From assembly GCF_000993785.3 (NCBI RefSeq), contig NZ_CP009922.3, positions 5,704,001 to 5,768,000 of the forward strand: a stretch of DNA of 64,000 bases, written 5' to 3'. The notes under the pieces were generated by a model, which searched no databases, was not told where the DNA came from, and saw only the letters and a list, made by a program, of their open reading frames with translations. The first letter of the stretch is position 1. The number at the start of each line of letters is the position of its first letter. This document shows, one piece after another, positions 1 to 6,586 of this stretch. Made by a program: the position numbers and the translations under genes. This DNA comes from Streptomyces xiamenensis (GTDB lineage Bacteria; Actinomycetota; Actinomycetes; Streptomycetales; Streptomycetaceae).

Positions 1-306
1 GCGAATGGATCGCCTTACCGTGCCGCCGCCTCCTCGAAGGCGATATGGGGGAAATCTACCGCAAGCTCTCTTTTGGTTCCTCCGCGCTACCCAACGCACC
101 GAAATGCAACCGTCAGTTGATTCCCAGCGCCATCACGGGGGACACTGCCCGGCGGATGCGTCTTCCCGGCCGAGTGGCACTCGCTTCGGTATCCTCCCGT
201 GCAGGTCATCGGAGGCCATTTACCCAGGGATTACTGGTCAGTTGACCTCGGGGTTTCGTGGTAGCGTCCTTGCTCGGAGGGGACAGTACAACCTGAAAGG
301 GAAATC
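1..306. other. Leader region without a convincing gene
   Basis: I see no convincing gene in the first 306 bases; the short frames there lack family character. A dyad with arms GGTCA (236-240) and TGACC (243-247) lies about 60 bases before the first gene, and the 9-base word GTCAGTTGA occurs at 112-120 and again at 237-245. TTGACC (242-247) followed after only 14 bases by TAGCGT (262-267) could be a poorly spaced promoter. These are candidate control elements for the gene at 307, nothing more. Confidence 0.3.
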
Positions 307-915
307 GTGAACACGGAGAAGATCGCCGCTCGCCGCCTCTCGCTGGAAGAGGTGACGAAGCTCGGTGTGAAGGACAGGATCTTCGTTTCCGCCGACACGG
401 CAGAACTCAAGCTTCCCGACTGCTATGTCCCTGCTTTTCTGACCAAGTCCGGTGAGGATTTCGAGGGCGGCTCAGTCACGGCGAGAACCGTATTCCAGGA
501 AGAGGTCTCCTGCCTTCCCGACGACGAGAATGAAGCCGGAATCTACGTGGCCGACGAGAACGGCTCGGCGACCATCGAGGTCCTCCAGTCCGCCGGTGTC
601 GTGCTGGATCTGGCACTTTTCGTCCCCGGTGGGGACAAGGGGGCCATCACGGCCCTTTACGCCGCGGCCCGGCAGGCGTTCGGCGCCGACGTCGTGCAGA
701 TCTGGCGCCAGGGCCTCAAGGAGGTTCCCGACGTGAAGGTCGACATCTTCGAGGAGCAGATCCCCCGAGGACGCAAGGGGGGCGACAGCACCAAGCGTGA
801 CCGTCGCGCGATCGACACCTACCCCACCCGCGCGGACTTCATCGAGTTCTCCGCGGGGTGGAAGCCGGTCGTTGAGGTTCACCGGCCGATTGTTGACGAC
901 ACCCCGACCATCTGA
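307..915 (+). CDS. Hypothetical 202-aa protein
   Basis: I do not recognise this protein. It starts at GTG with a purine-rich stretch (GAAAGGGA) just upstream. The product is soluble-looking and acidic in its first half, with no signal peptide or membrane segment. A hydrophobic central section (about residues 98-125, LDLALFVPGGDKGAITALYA) may form a folded core, and a strongly charged stretch (RGRKGGDSTKRDRR, about residues 156-169) precedes a C-terminal tail. Codon use matches its surroundings. It is followed by a terminator-like hairpin and appears monocistronic. It lies just outside the NRPS operon and on the other strand, so any link to the cluster is only positional. Confidence 0.6.
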   Translation: MNTEKIAARRLSLEEVTKLGVKDRIFVSADTAELKLPDCYVPAFLTKSGEDFEGGSVTARTVFQEEVSCLPDDENEAGIYVADENGSATIEVLQSAGVVLDLALFVPGGDKGAITALYAAARQAFGADVVQIWRQGLKEVPDVKVDIFEEQIPRGRKGGDSTKRDRRAIDTYPTRADFIEFSAGWKPVVEVHRPIVDDTPTI

Positions 916-938
916 GGCGGCGTCGCCTCCCGGTCTCG

Positions 939-980
939 GCCTGAGGACGTAGTCGAGTGACGTCCACTTCGTGCTCAGGC
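939..980 (+). terminator. Hairpin after the 202-aa protein gene
   Basis: An outer 7-bp stem (GCCTGAG at 939-945, CTCAGGC at 974-980) encloses an inner stem (GGACGT at 945-950, ACGTCC at 960-965) 23 bases past the stop codon. There is no T-tract, which is usual for high-GC terminators. From here to 1247 I see nothing else that I can support. Confidence 0.4.
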
Positions 981-1247
981 GAGGCCGGGGAGCGTCAGGG
1001 GCCGGCGGGTGTCACGCGCGGTGGGGCCGTCATGGCGGCAGCCGGTCGTGGGGTGCGGGGGCGGGTCAGGCATGAGGCGACCGAGAACGCCGCGAAGGTC
1101 TGCCGCCTGCTCGGCCGGAGCTGACGCGGCGGATTCGCCGTCATGCCGTGAACGCCCTCGTCGGCGATGAGACACGGCTGGTGCCGCAGAACCTGGTCAA
1201 GGCGTACGGGCGCGGGCTCTTGTACCCTGCACCGACGAGGGGGAGCC

Positions 1248-1670
1248 ATGACGCGAGGGGTTCGGGCGGTGCTCGCCGTGTACATCGGCGTCTTCGTCTG
1301 GGGGACCCTCGTCCATCTGGTGGACCTGACCGGCGGCGGGCACAGCAGTTACGCGCTGGACGCCCCCGCCGCGGTGCGCGCTTTCTTCGTCGCCCTGGTG
1401 GTGCTGGACCCGCTGGTGGCGGTACTGCTGTGGCGCCGCAGGCCCGCCGGTGTGGTCGCGGCGGGCCTGGTGATGGGCGCCGATCTGGCCGCCAACGGCT
1501 GGGTGCTCGGGCCGGACGCCGCCGCGTTGTGGGCGCCCGGCCTGTTCTGCGCGTTCATCGCGGTGACGGCGGTACCGCTGTATCAGCGGCTGGCCGGGCG
1601 CGTGCCCGCAGCAACTCCAGGAACTCCTCCTGCCGTTCCATCAGGTAGAAGTGGCCGCCGGGCAGGGTGA
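1248..1670 (+). CDS. Small integral membrane protein, four predicted TM segments
   Basis: The start is the ATG at 1248, preceded by GAGGGGGAG at normal spacing; earlier in-frame starts would add an Arg-rich stretch of non-coding character. The 140-aa product has four hydrophobic segments (about residues 4-24, 43-63, 68-88 and 92-112) and then a Pro/Ser-rich tail. The tail is encoded within the last 116 bases, which overlap the 3' end of the convergent thioesterase gene. It resembles small DoxX-like or generic actinobacterial membrane proteins, but I cannot name a family. Confidence 0.55.
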   Translation: MTRGVRAVLAVYIGVFVWGTLVHLVDLTGGGHSSYALDAPAAVRAFFVALVVLDPLVAVLLWRRRPAGVVAAGLVMGADLAANGWVLGPDAAALWAPGLFCAFIAVTAVPLYQRLAGRVPAATPGTPPAVPSGRSGRRAG

Positions 1671-2313
1671 ACTGCTCGAAGGCGCCGGTGGTCAGCTTCT
1701 CCCAGCCGGCGATCTGCGCGGGCGCGGCGGAGGCGTCCTTGTCGCCGCCCACGGCCGTCACCGGTACCGCCACCGGGGGCGCCCCCGTGGCACGGGCGCG
1801 GTCCACCAGCAGATAGTCGTTGCGCAGGATCGGCAGCAGCATCTCCATCAGGTCGCGGTCCGCGAGGACGGCGTCGGACGTGCCGCCCTGCTCGCGCAGC
1901 GCCGCCAGCAGTTCCGCGTCCGTGCGGCTCGCGGGCCGGGGGCGGTCGGATGCCGGGGTGGGCGGCGCGCACGCCGAGAGGATCAGCCGCGCCACCGGAA
2001 ACACGCACGCCACCCGGTGGGCGAGCAGCGCCCCCATGCTGTGCCCGAACAGCAGCGTGGCGACACCGGGCCGTTCGGTGCGGGCCAGTTCCCCGGCGAT
2101 CCGCTCCGACAGCCACCCGGGGTCATCGATCAGCGGCTCGTCCAGCCTCATCTCGCGCCCCGGGTAGTGCACGATCTGGAGTTCCACCGAAGCGCCGAGC
2201 GACGGGCCCCAGCGCCGGTAGAAGTTGGGGCCGCCCCCGGCGTGCGGCAGGCACACCAGCCGGTGCGTCGGCGCGGTCGCCGGGTGCGGTACGTACAGCC
2301 AGTCGGAGGTCAC
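1555..2313 (-). CDS. Type II thioesterase (alpha/beta hydrolase), NRPS editing
   Basis: This is a stand-alone thioesterase of the size usual for type II enzymes (252 aa), which free carrier proteins from wrong or stalled acyl groups in the cytoplasm. The nucleophile elbow GHSMG (Ser92) and the C-terminal GGHFYL histidine motif (about residue 228) are intact. The start is a GTG at 2313 that overlaps the stop of the upstream A-PCP gene (GTGA), so the two are probably translationally coupled. The 3' end overlaps the convergent membrane-protein gene by 116 bases. A second enzyme of the same family sits 3.5 kb upstream in the same operon. A Cys-type aminoacyl-shuttling enzyme of the SyrC kind is excluded by the Ser. 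Confidence 0.92.
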   Translation of the reverse strand: MTSDWLYVPHPATAPTHRLVCLPHAGGGPNFYRRWGPSLGASVELQIVHYPGREMRLDEPLIDDPGWLSERIAGELARTERPGVATLLFGHSMGALLAHRVACVFPVARLILSACAPPTPASDRPRPASRTDAELLAALREQGGTSDAVLADRDLMEMLLPILRNDYLLVDRARATGAPPVAVPVTAVGGDKDASAAPAQIAGWEKLTTGAFEQFTLPGGHFYLMERQEEFLELLRARARPAADTAVPPSPR

Positions 2314-4943
2314 GCGGCCGGTCCTTCCCCATCGCCCGAGGTGTGCCGGGAGCGCAGCAGTTCGATGAAACGGCCGGCGTCGGCGTGGCGGTAGAACTCG
2401 GGCATGGACACCTTCGGCAGGCCCAGGTCCCTCAGTTCGGCGAGCACCCGGATGACCAGCAGCGAGTTCCCGCCGATCTCGAAGAAGTTGTCGTCCGGCC
2501 GCACCTCGGCGAGATCCAGGTGGTGGGCCCACAGCTTCAGTACGGTGGCCGCCAGGTCGTCCGCCGCGGGACGCGGGGCGGGCTCGGGCCGCTCGCCCGC
2601 GTGGGCGGCGCGCGGCTGGGGCAGCCGGGCGGTGTCGAGTTTGCCGTTCAGGGTCAGCGGGATCTCCGGCACCTCGGTGAGAGTACCGGGCACCATGTAG
2701 TCCGGCAGCACCAGACGGCACTCGGCCAGGGCCTGGCGTACCGTCGCGCCCGGCCGCAGCACGGCGTACGCGTCGATCCGGGCATCGGCCCGGTCCGACC
2801 GGCTGCCTTCTCGCAGGATCACCGCGGCCCCGGCCACCTGGGGGGTGGCCAGCAGCACTGCCCGGATCTCGTCGAGTTCGACGCGGTGCCCGCGGATCTT
2901 CACCTGGCTGTCGATCCGGCCCAGGTGCTCCAGGCCGCCGTCCGGGCGCAGCCGCCCCTTGTCCCCGCTGCGGTAGAGGCGTTCCCCGGTCAGCGGGTCG
3001 GTGACGAACCGCTCGGCGGTCAGCTCCGGCTGTCCCAGGTACCCCTCGGCGACTCCGGCGCCACCCACCCAGATCTCGCCGGCGGGGCCCGGTGGCAGCA
3101 CCCGGCCGTGTTCGTCGCGGACGGAGACCGACCACCCGGGCAGGGCGCGGCCCACCGAGCGGGTGCCGGTCACGGTGTCGGCGGGGGTCACCGTGCGGGC
3201 GGTGACATGGACGGTGGTCTCGGTGATGCCGAACATGTTCACCAGCCGGCAGGCCGACGGCGGGTGTTCGGCGAACCACGGGCCGAGCGTCCGGGGGTCG
3301 AGCGGTTCGCCGCCGAAGACCACCAGGCGAGGGGCGGGCCGCGCCGCGTCCGGGGCGGCGCGGCGGTCGGCCTCGATCAGCTGGGAGAACGCGGACGGGG
3401 TCTGACTGAGCACGGTGACGCGGCGTTCGGCCAGTAGATCCCGGAAGTCGTCGGGGGAACGGCTCACCCAGTAGGGCACCACGATCAGCCGGCCGCCGGT
3501 GAGCAGGCAGCCCCAGATTTCCCAGACGGAGAAGTCGAAGGCGCTGGAGTGGAAGAAGGTCCACACATCGTCCGGGCCCAGCCCGTACGTGGGAGCGGTG
3601 GCGCGGATGAGCGCGGTGACATTGCCGTGGGGCACGGTCACCCCCTTGGGACGGCCGGTCGATCCGGAGGTGTAGATGACGTACGCGGGCGGGTTCGCGG
3701 CCTCGTCGGTGACGGGTTCCGTCCACCGGGCGCCGGCCGTGGCCAGGTCCTCGGGGGTGGCCGTACGGACTCCGTCCGTGGCGGGGAAGTCCCCGGTGGT
3801 GATCACCAGCGGCACACCCGCGTCCGTGGCGGTGTGGCGCAGCCGTCCGGCCGGGTAGCGCGGGTCCATCGGCACGTAGGCGCAGCCCGTCCGGAGCACG
3901 GCCAGAAAGGCGACGACCGTGGTGGCCGACCGGTCCAGGCAGACACCGATCCGGCTGCCCGGCGTGACGCCGAGCGCCCGCAGTCCGGCGGCCAGCAGAT
4001 CCGCGCGTTCCGTCAGTTCACGATAGGAGAGCGTGCCGTCCTCGTCACTGACGGCGGGCGCGTCGGGCCGCAGCCGCGCGAGTTCGGCGATGCGGCGGTC
4101 GATGCGCGGCTCACCGGGAGCGGTGGCGGGTGCCGGAGTGCTGCCCAGCGCCAGGACGGCGCGGGCCGCGTCGTCGGTCAGCACCGGGGCACCGGGGTCC
4201 GGGTCGGTGGCGGTACGGGCCAGGTGGTCGGCGAAGGAGTGGGCGACGTCGGCGGCGATGGCGCCCTCGTCGTACCGGCAGTGTCCGGTGTGGGTGCCGT
4301 CCGCCGCGCGTTCCCAGTACCAGCTCATCGGCAGTGGCGGGGCCAGGGCCGGGGTGTACGCGCGGCCGGGCCGCGCCTCGCCGAACTCCAGGTGCAGCGG
4401 GCCCGGGCCGCCGTCGTGCTCCTCCTCGTAGCGCGAGAGCGTCAGCGCGGTGGCCTTCCGCAGCCGTGCCTCGTCGGTGCCGCGCACGGTGCGGGTGAGG
4501 GTGGAGACGCGGCCGGCCCGGCGCGGGTCGCCCAGGCCCCAGGGGGTGGCCGGCCGGGCGGCCGGCGCCTCCCTGGCCGGCCGGGAGCCGGCCAGGGGCG
4601 GCTCGCCCGGATCGTCGGCGGTCAGCCAGTCGGCCAGCGCGGCGAGTTCCGCCGCCGGTATCCGGCACCGGTCGGCGACGAGAACGAGTTCGGCCGGGCC
4701 CTCCGGGTTCTCCACCAGCACCGCGCGCAGCGGCGCCCCGCCCGCGCGCAGTGGCCGCAGGGCTTCCCGCGCCCCGGAGCCTCGGGAACGCCACAGCCTC
4801 GGGCCGATGACGCCGGGCCGGTGCTCGGCCAGCCGGGCCAGCCGGCCATCCACCGTGTCGGCCCTCGCCGCAGGCGGCAGCCGGAGCAGCAGGCTGTGAC
4901 AGGCGGCGGCGCGTTCGAGGGAGGGGGAGAGCTGTGTGGCCAT
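2310..4943 (-). CDS. Free-standing NRPS A-PCP protein, threonine-like code
   Basis: An 877-aa adenylation/carrier protein. About 270 N-terminal residues look like a shrunken condensation domain with no HHxxxDG motif (the equivalent stretch reads VADRCRIPA). The adenylation domain follows (about 280-790; YTSGSTGRPKG, FGITETT, GRIDSQVKIRG, LNGKLD), then a carrier protein (FFEIGGNSL). My reading of the specificity pocket is D-F-W-S-V-G-M-V-H-K, close to the threonine code DFWNIGMVHK. The ATG at 4943 has AGGAGG nine bases upstream, whereas the longer upstream frame is non-coding in character. The gene sits 59 bases after the SDR and overlaps the thioesterase start. It could load Thr for the A-less last module, or start the chain on the EntF-like first C domain. 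Confidence 0.93.
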   Translation of the reverse strand: MATQLSPSLERAAACHSLLLRLPPAARADTVDGRLARLAEHRPGVIGPRLWRSRGSGAREALRPLRAGGAPLRAVLVENPEGPAELVLVADRCRIPAAELAALADWLTADDPGEPPLAGSRPAREAPAARPATPWGLGDPRRAGRVSTLTRTVRGTDEARLRKATALTLSRYEEEHDGGPGPLHLEFGEARPGRAYTPALAPPLPMSWYWERAADGTHTGHCRYDEGAIAADVAHSFADHLARTATDPDPGAPVLTDDAARAVLALGSTPAPATAPGEPRIDRRIAELARLRPDAPAVSDEDGTLSYRELTERADLLAAGLRALGVTPGSRIGVCLDRSATTVVAFLAVLRTGCAYVPMDPRYPAGRLRHTATDAGVPLVITTGDFPATDGVRTATPEDLATAGARWTEPVTDEAANPPAYVIYTSGSTGRPKGVTVPHGNVTALIRATAPTYGLGPDDVWTFFHSSAFDFSVWEIWGCLLTGGRLIVVPYWVSRSPDDFRDLLAERRVTVLSQTPSAFSQLIEADRRAAPDAARPAPRLVVFGGEPLDPRTLGPWFAEHPPSACRLVNMFGITETTVHVTARTVTPADTVTGTRSVGRALPGWSVSVRDEHGRVLPPGPAGEIWVGGAGVAEGYLGQPELTAERFVTDPLTGERLYRSGDKGRLRPDGGLEHLGRIDSQVKIRGHRVELDEIRAVLLATPQVAGAAVILREGSRSDRADARIDAYAVLRPGATVRQALAECRLVLPDYMVPGTLTEVPEIPLTLNGKLDTARLPQPRAAHAGERPEPAPRPAADDLAATVLKLWAHHLDLAEVRPDDNFFEIGGNSLLVIRVLAELRDLGLPKVSMPEFYRHADAGRFIELLRSRHTSGDGEGPAA

Positions 4944-5002
4944 GGAGTCTGGCCTCCTGTCCGGGAGAGGTGCCTGAGGGCGGGAAGCGGGCGGGTGGGG
5001 CG

Positions 5003-5827
5003 TCACCTGGCGGTGAAACCGCCGTCGACGGTGAGAACGGATCCGGTCACCTGCGGGGAGTCCGGGCCCGCCAGCCACAGCGCGGCACCGGCGATGTCGG
5101 ACGGCTCGATCAGGGTGTTCATCGGCTGGGACTGCACGAACGTCTTCTCGTGGTCGGCGACCGGCACCTCCAGCGAGCGGGCGATCTCGGACAGCATCCG
5201 CCCTTCGACGGCCGGGTCGTCGCGTACCGAGCCGGGGCACAGCGCGTTGACCCGCACCCGGTGCGGGGCGTAGTCCAGCGCGGCGGCCTTCGTGAGCCCG
5301 ATCAGGCCGTGCTTGGCGGCGACGTAGCCCGCGAAGTGCCGGTAGCCGACGAGGCCGGCCGTGGAGGAGATGTTGATGACGCTGCCGGACTGCCGCGCGA
5401 TCATGGTGGGGGCCACGGCCTTCGTCATCCGCCAGGCGCCGGAGAGATCGGTGTCGATCATCACCGCCCACTGCTCCTCGGAGATCTCGTGCGCGGCGCG
5501 CCCCGAAGGCGCCGCGATCCCGGCGTTGTTGACCAGGACGTCCACGGTGCCGAAACGGTCCAGGGCCTGCTCGACCGCGTCCGTGACCGCGGCCGGGTCC
5601 CGTACGTCCGCCGTCACGCTCAGCACGGCCGCGCCGCGCTCCTCGCACAGCCGGGCCGTGTGGGCCAGTTGCCCGGCGGAACCGAGGGGATAGGGCACCT
5701 GGTCCAGGTCCTGCCCGACATCCAGCAGCACCAGGTCCGCGCCGTGCTCGGCGAAGGTGACGGCGCACTCGCGGCCCAGGCCGCGGGCCGCCCCGGTGAT
5801 GACGGCGGTGAGCCCGCTCAGCCGCAT
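5003..5827 (-). CDS. Short-chain dehydrogenase, mycofactocin-associated type
   Basis: A 274-aa NAD(P)-dependent oxidoreductase. It has the nucleotide-binding TGAARGLG at residues 11-18, NNAG near 100, and catalytic Ser154/155, Tyr168 and Lys172 (YVAAK). After the second beta strand it carries a long segment (DVGQDLDQVPYPL...AHTARLCEERG) of the kind that marks carveol-dehydrogenase and mycofactocin-coupled SDRs, which hold their nicotinamide tightly. It lies seven bases after the thioesterase gene and 59 before the Thr A-PCP gene. I infer it may oxidise a hydroxyl on a carrier-bound residue or on the finished peptide. No mycofactocin genes are in the window. Confidence 0.88.
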   Translation of the reverse strand: MRLSGLTAVITGAARGLGRECAVTFAEHGADLVLLDVGQDLDQVPYPLGSAGQLAHTARLCEERGAAVLSVTADVRDPAAVTDAVEQALDRFGTVDVLVNNAGIAAPSGRAAHEISEEQWAVMIDTDLSGAWRMTKAVAPTMIARQSGSVINISSTAGLVGYRHFAGYVAAKHGLIGLTKAAALDYAPHRVRVNALCPGSVRDDPAVEGRMLSEIARSLEVPVADHEKTFVQSQPMNTLIEPSDIAGAALWLAGPDSPQVTGSVLTVDGGFTAR

Positions 5828-5834
5828 CGCCCGC

Positions 5835-6539
5835 TCACCGCCCTTCGGCGACGGCGCCGGCGGTGAATTCCAGCAGCGCCGTGGCGGACTCGGTGAGGTA
5901 CATGTGGCCACCGGGGAACTCGTGGGCGGTGAACGCGCCGGCGGTGGCCGCCGCCCACTGCGCGGAGTCCGCGGCCGACACCAACCGGTCGTCCGCACCG
6001 CGCAGCGCGGTCACGGGCAGATCCAGCGGACGGTCGTCGGCGGGCCGGTAGTCCTCGTGCATGGCGACATCGGCGCGCAGCAGCGGGAGCAGCAGCTCCC
6101 GCATGTCCGGGTCGTCGAAGGCGGCGTGGCGGTAGCCGGCGAACTCGTTGACCCGGGCCAGGAACGCGTCGTCGTCCAGTCCGGTGGCGCGGTGGGTGCG
6201 GCCGGTCCACGGCCCGGGCGAACCGCTCACGAACAGCGCGCGCAGCGTGGGGTGCCCCTGGGCGAGCAGCGCACGCGCCGTCTCGAACGCCAGCACCGCG
6301 CCGAGGCTGTGCCCGAACAGCGCGACATGCTCCTTGTCCTTGGTGAGCCGCATGGCGTCGGCGGCCAGCTCCAGCGCGGCGGTGGCCACATCGCTGTGCG
6401 GCGGGTCGATGAACCGTTCCTCCCGGCCCGGCAACTGGAGGGGCACGACATCCACGCCGGCCACCTCCAGCTTCTTCCAGGCGCGGTAGAAACCGGCCCC
6501 GCTGCCGGCGAACGGCAGGCAGACCAGGGAGAGTGTCAT
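5835..6539 (-). CDS. Second type II thioesterase
   Basis: A 234-aa alpha/beta hydrolase of the type II thioesterase family, with FGHSLG around Ser78 and a late GGHMYL histidine motif. It starts at ATG 6539, 47 bases below the lyase/ATP-grasp gene, and ends seven bases before the SDR. Two editing thioesterases in one NRPS operon are more than usual. One may serve the free-standing A-PCP protein or transfer its aminoacyl group, although the active-site Ser argues for hydrolysis. Confidence 0.92.
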   Translation of the reverse strand: MTLSLVCLPFAGSGAGFYRAWKKLEVAGVDVVPLQLPGREERFIDPPHSDVATAALELAADAMRLTKDKEHVALFGHSLGAVLAFETARALLAQGHPTLRALFVSGSPGPWTGRTHRATGLDDDAFLARVNEFAGYRHAAFDDPDMRELLLPLLRADVAMHEDYRPADDRPLDLPVTALRGADDRLVSAADSAQWAAATAGAFTAHEFPGGHMYLTESATALLEFTAGAVAEGR

Positions 6540-6586
6540 GGCTTCGCTCCGTAACTGATGAACTGTTCGGTGTCGGTCGGGGGTGG

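Noticed and set aside
1555..2313. Either thioesterase as a SyrC-like aminoacyl shuttle
   Set aside because: SyrC/CmaE use an active-site Cys. Both enzymes here have GHSxG with Ser, so hydrolysis is the default reading.
4944..5768. N-terminal extension of the A-PCP frame upstream of ATG 4943
   Set aside because: The extension is Arg-rich out-of-frame sequence of the SDR gene; the ATG at 4943 has a strong ribosome site.
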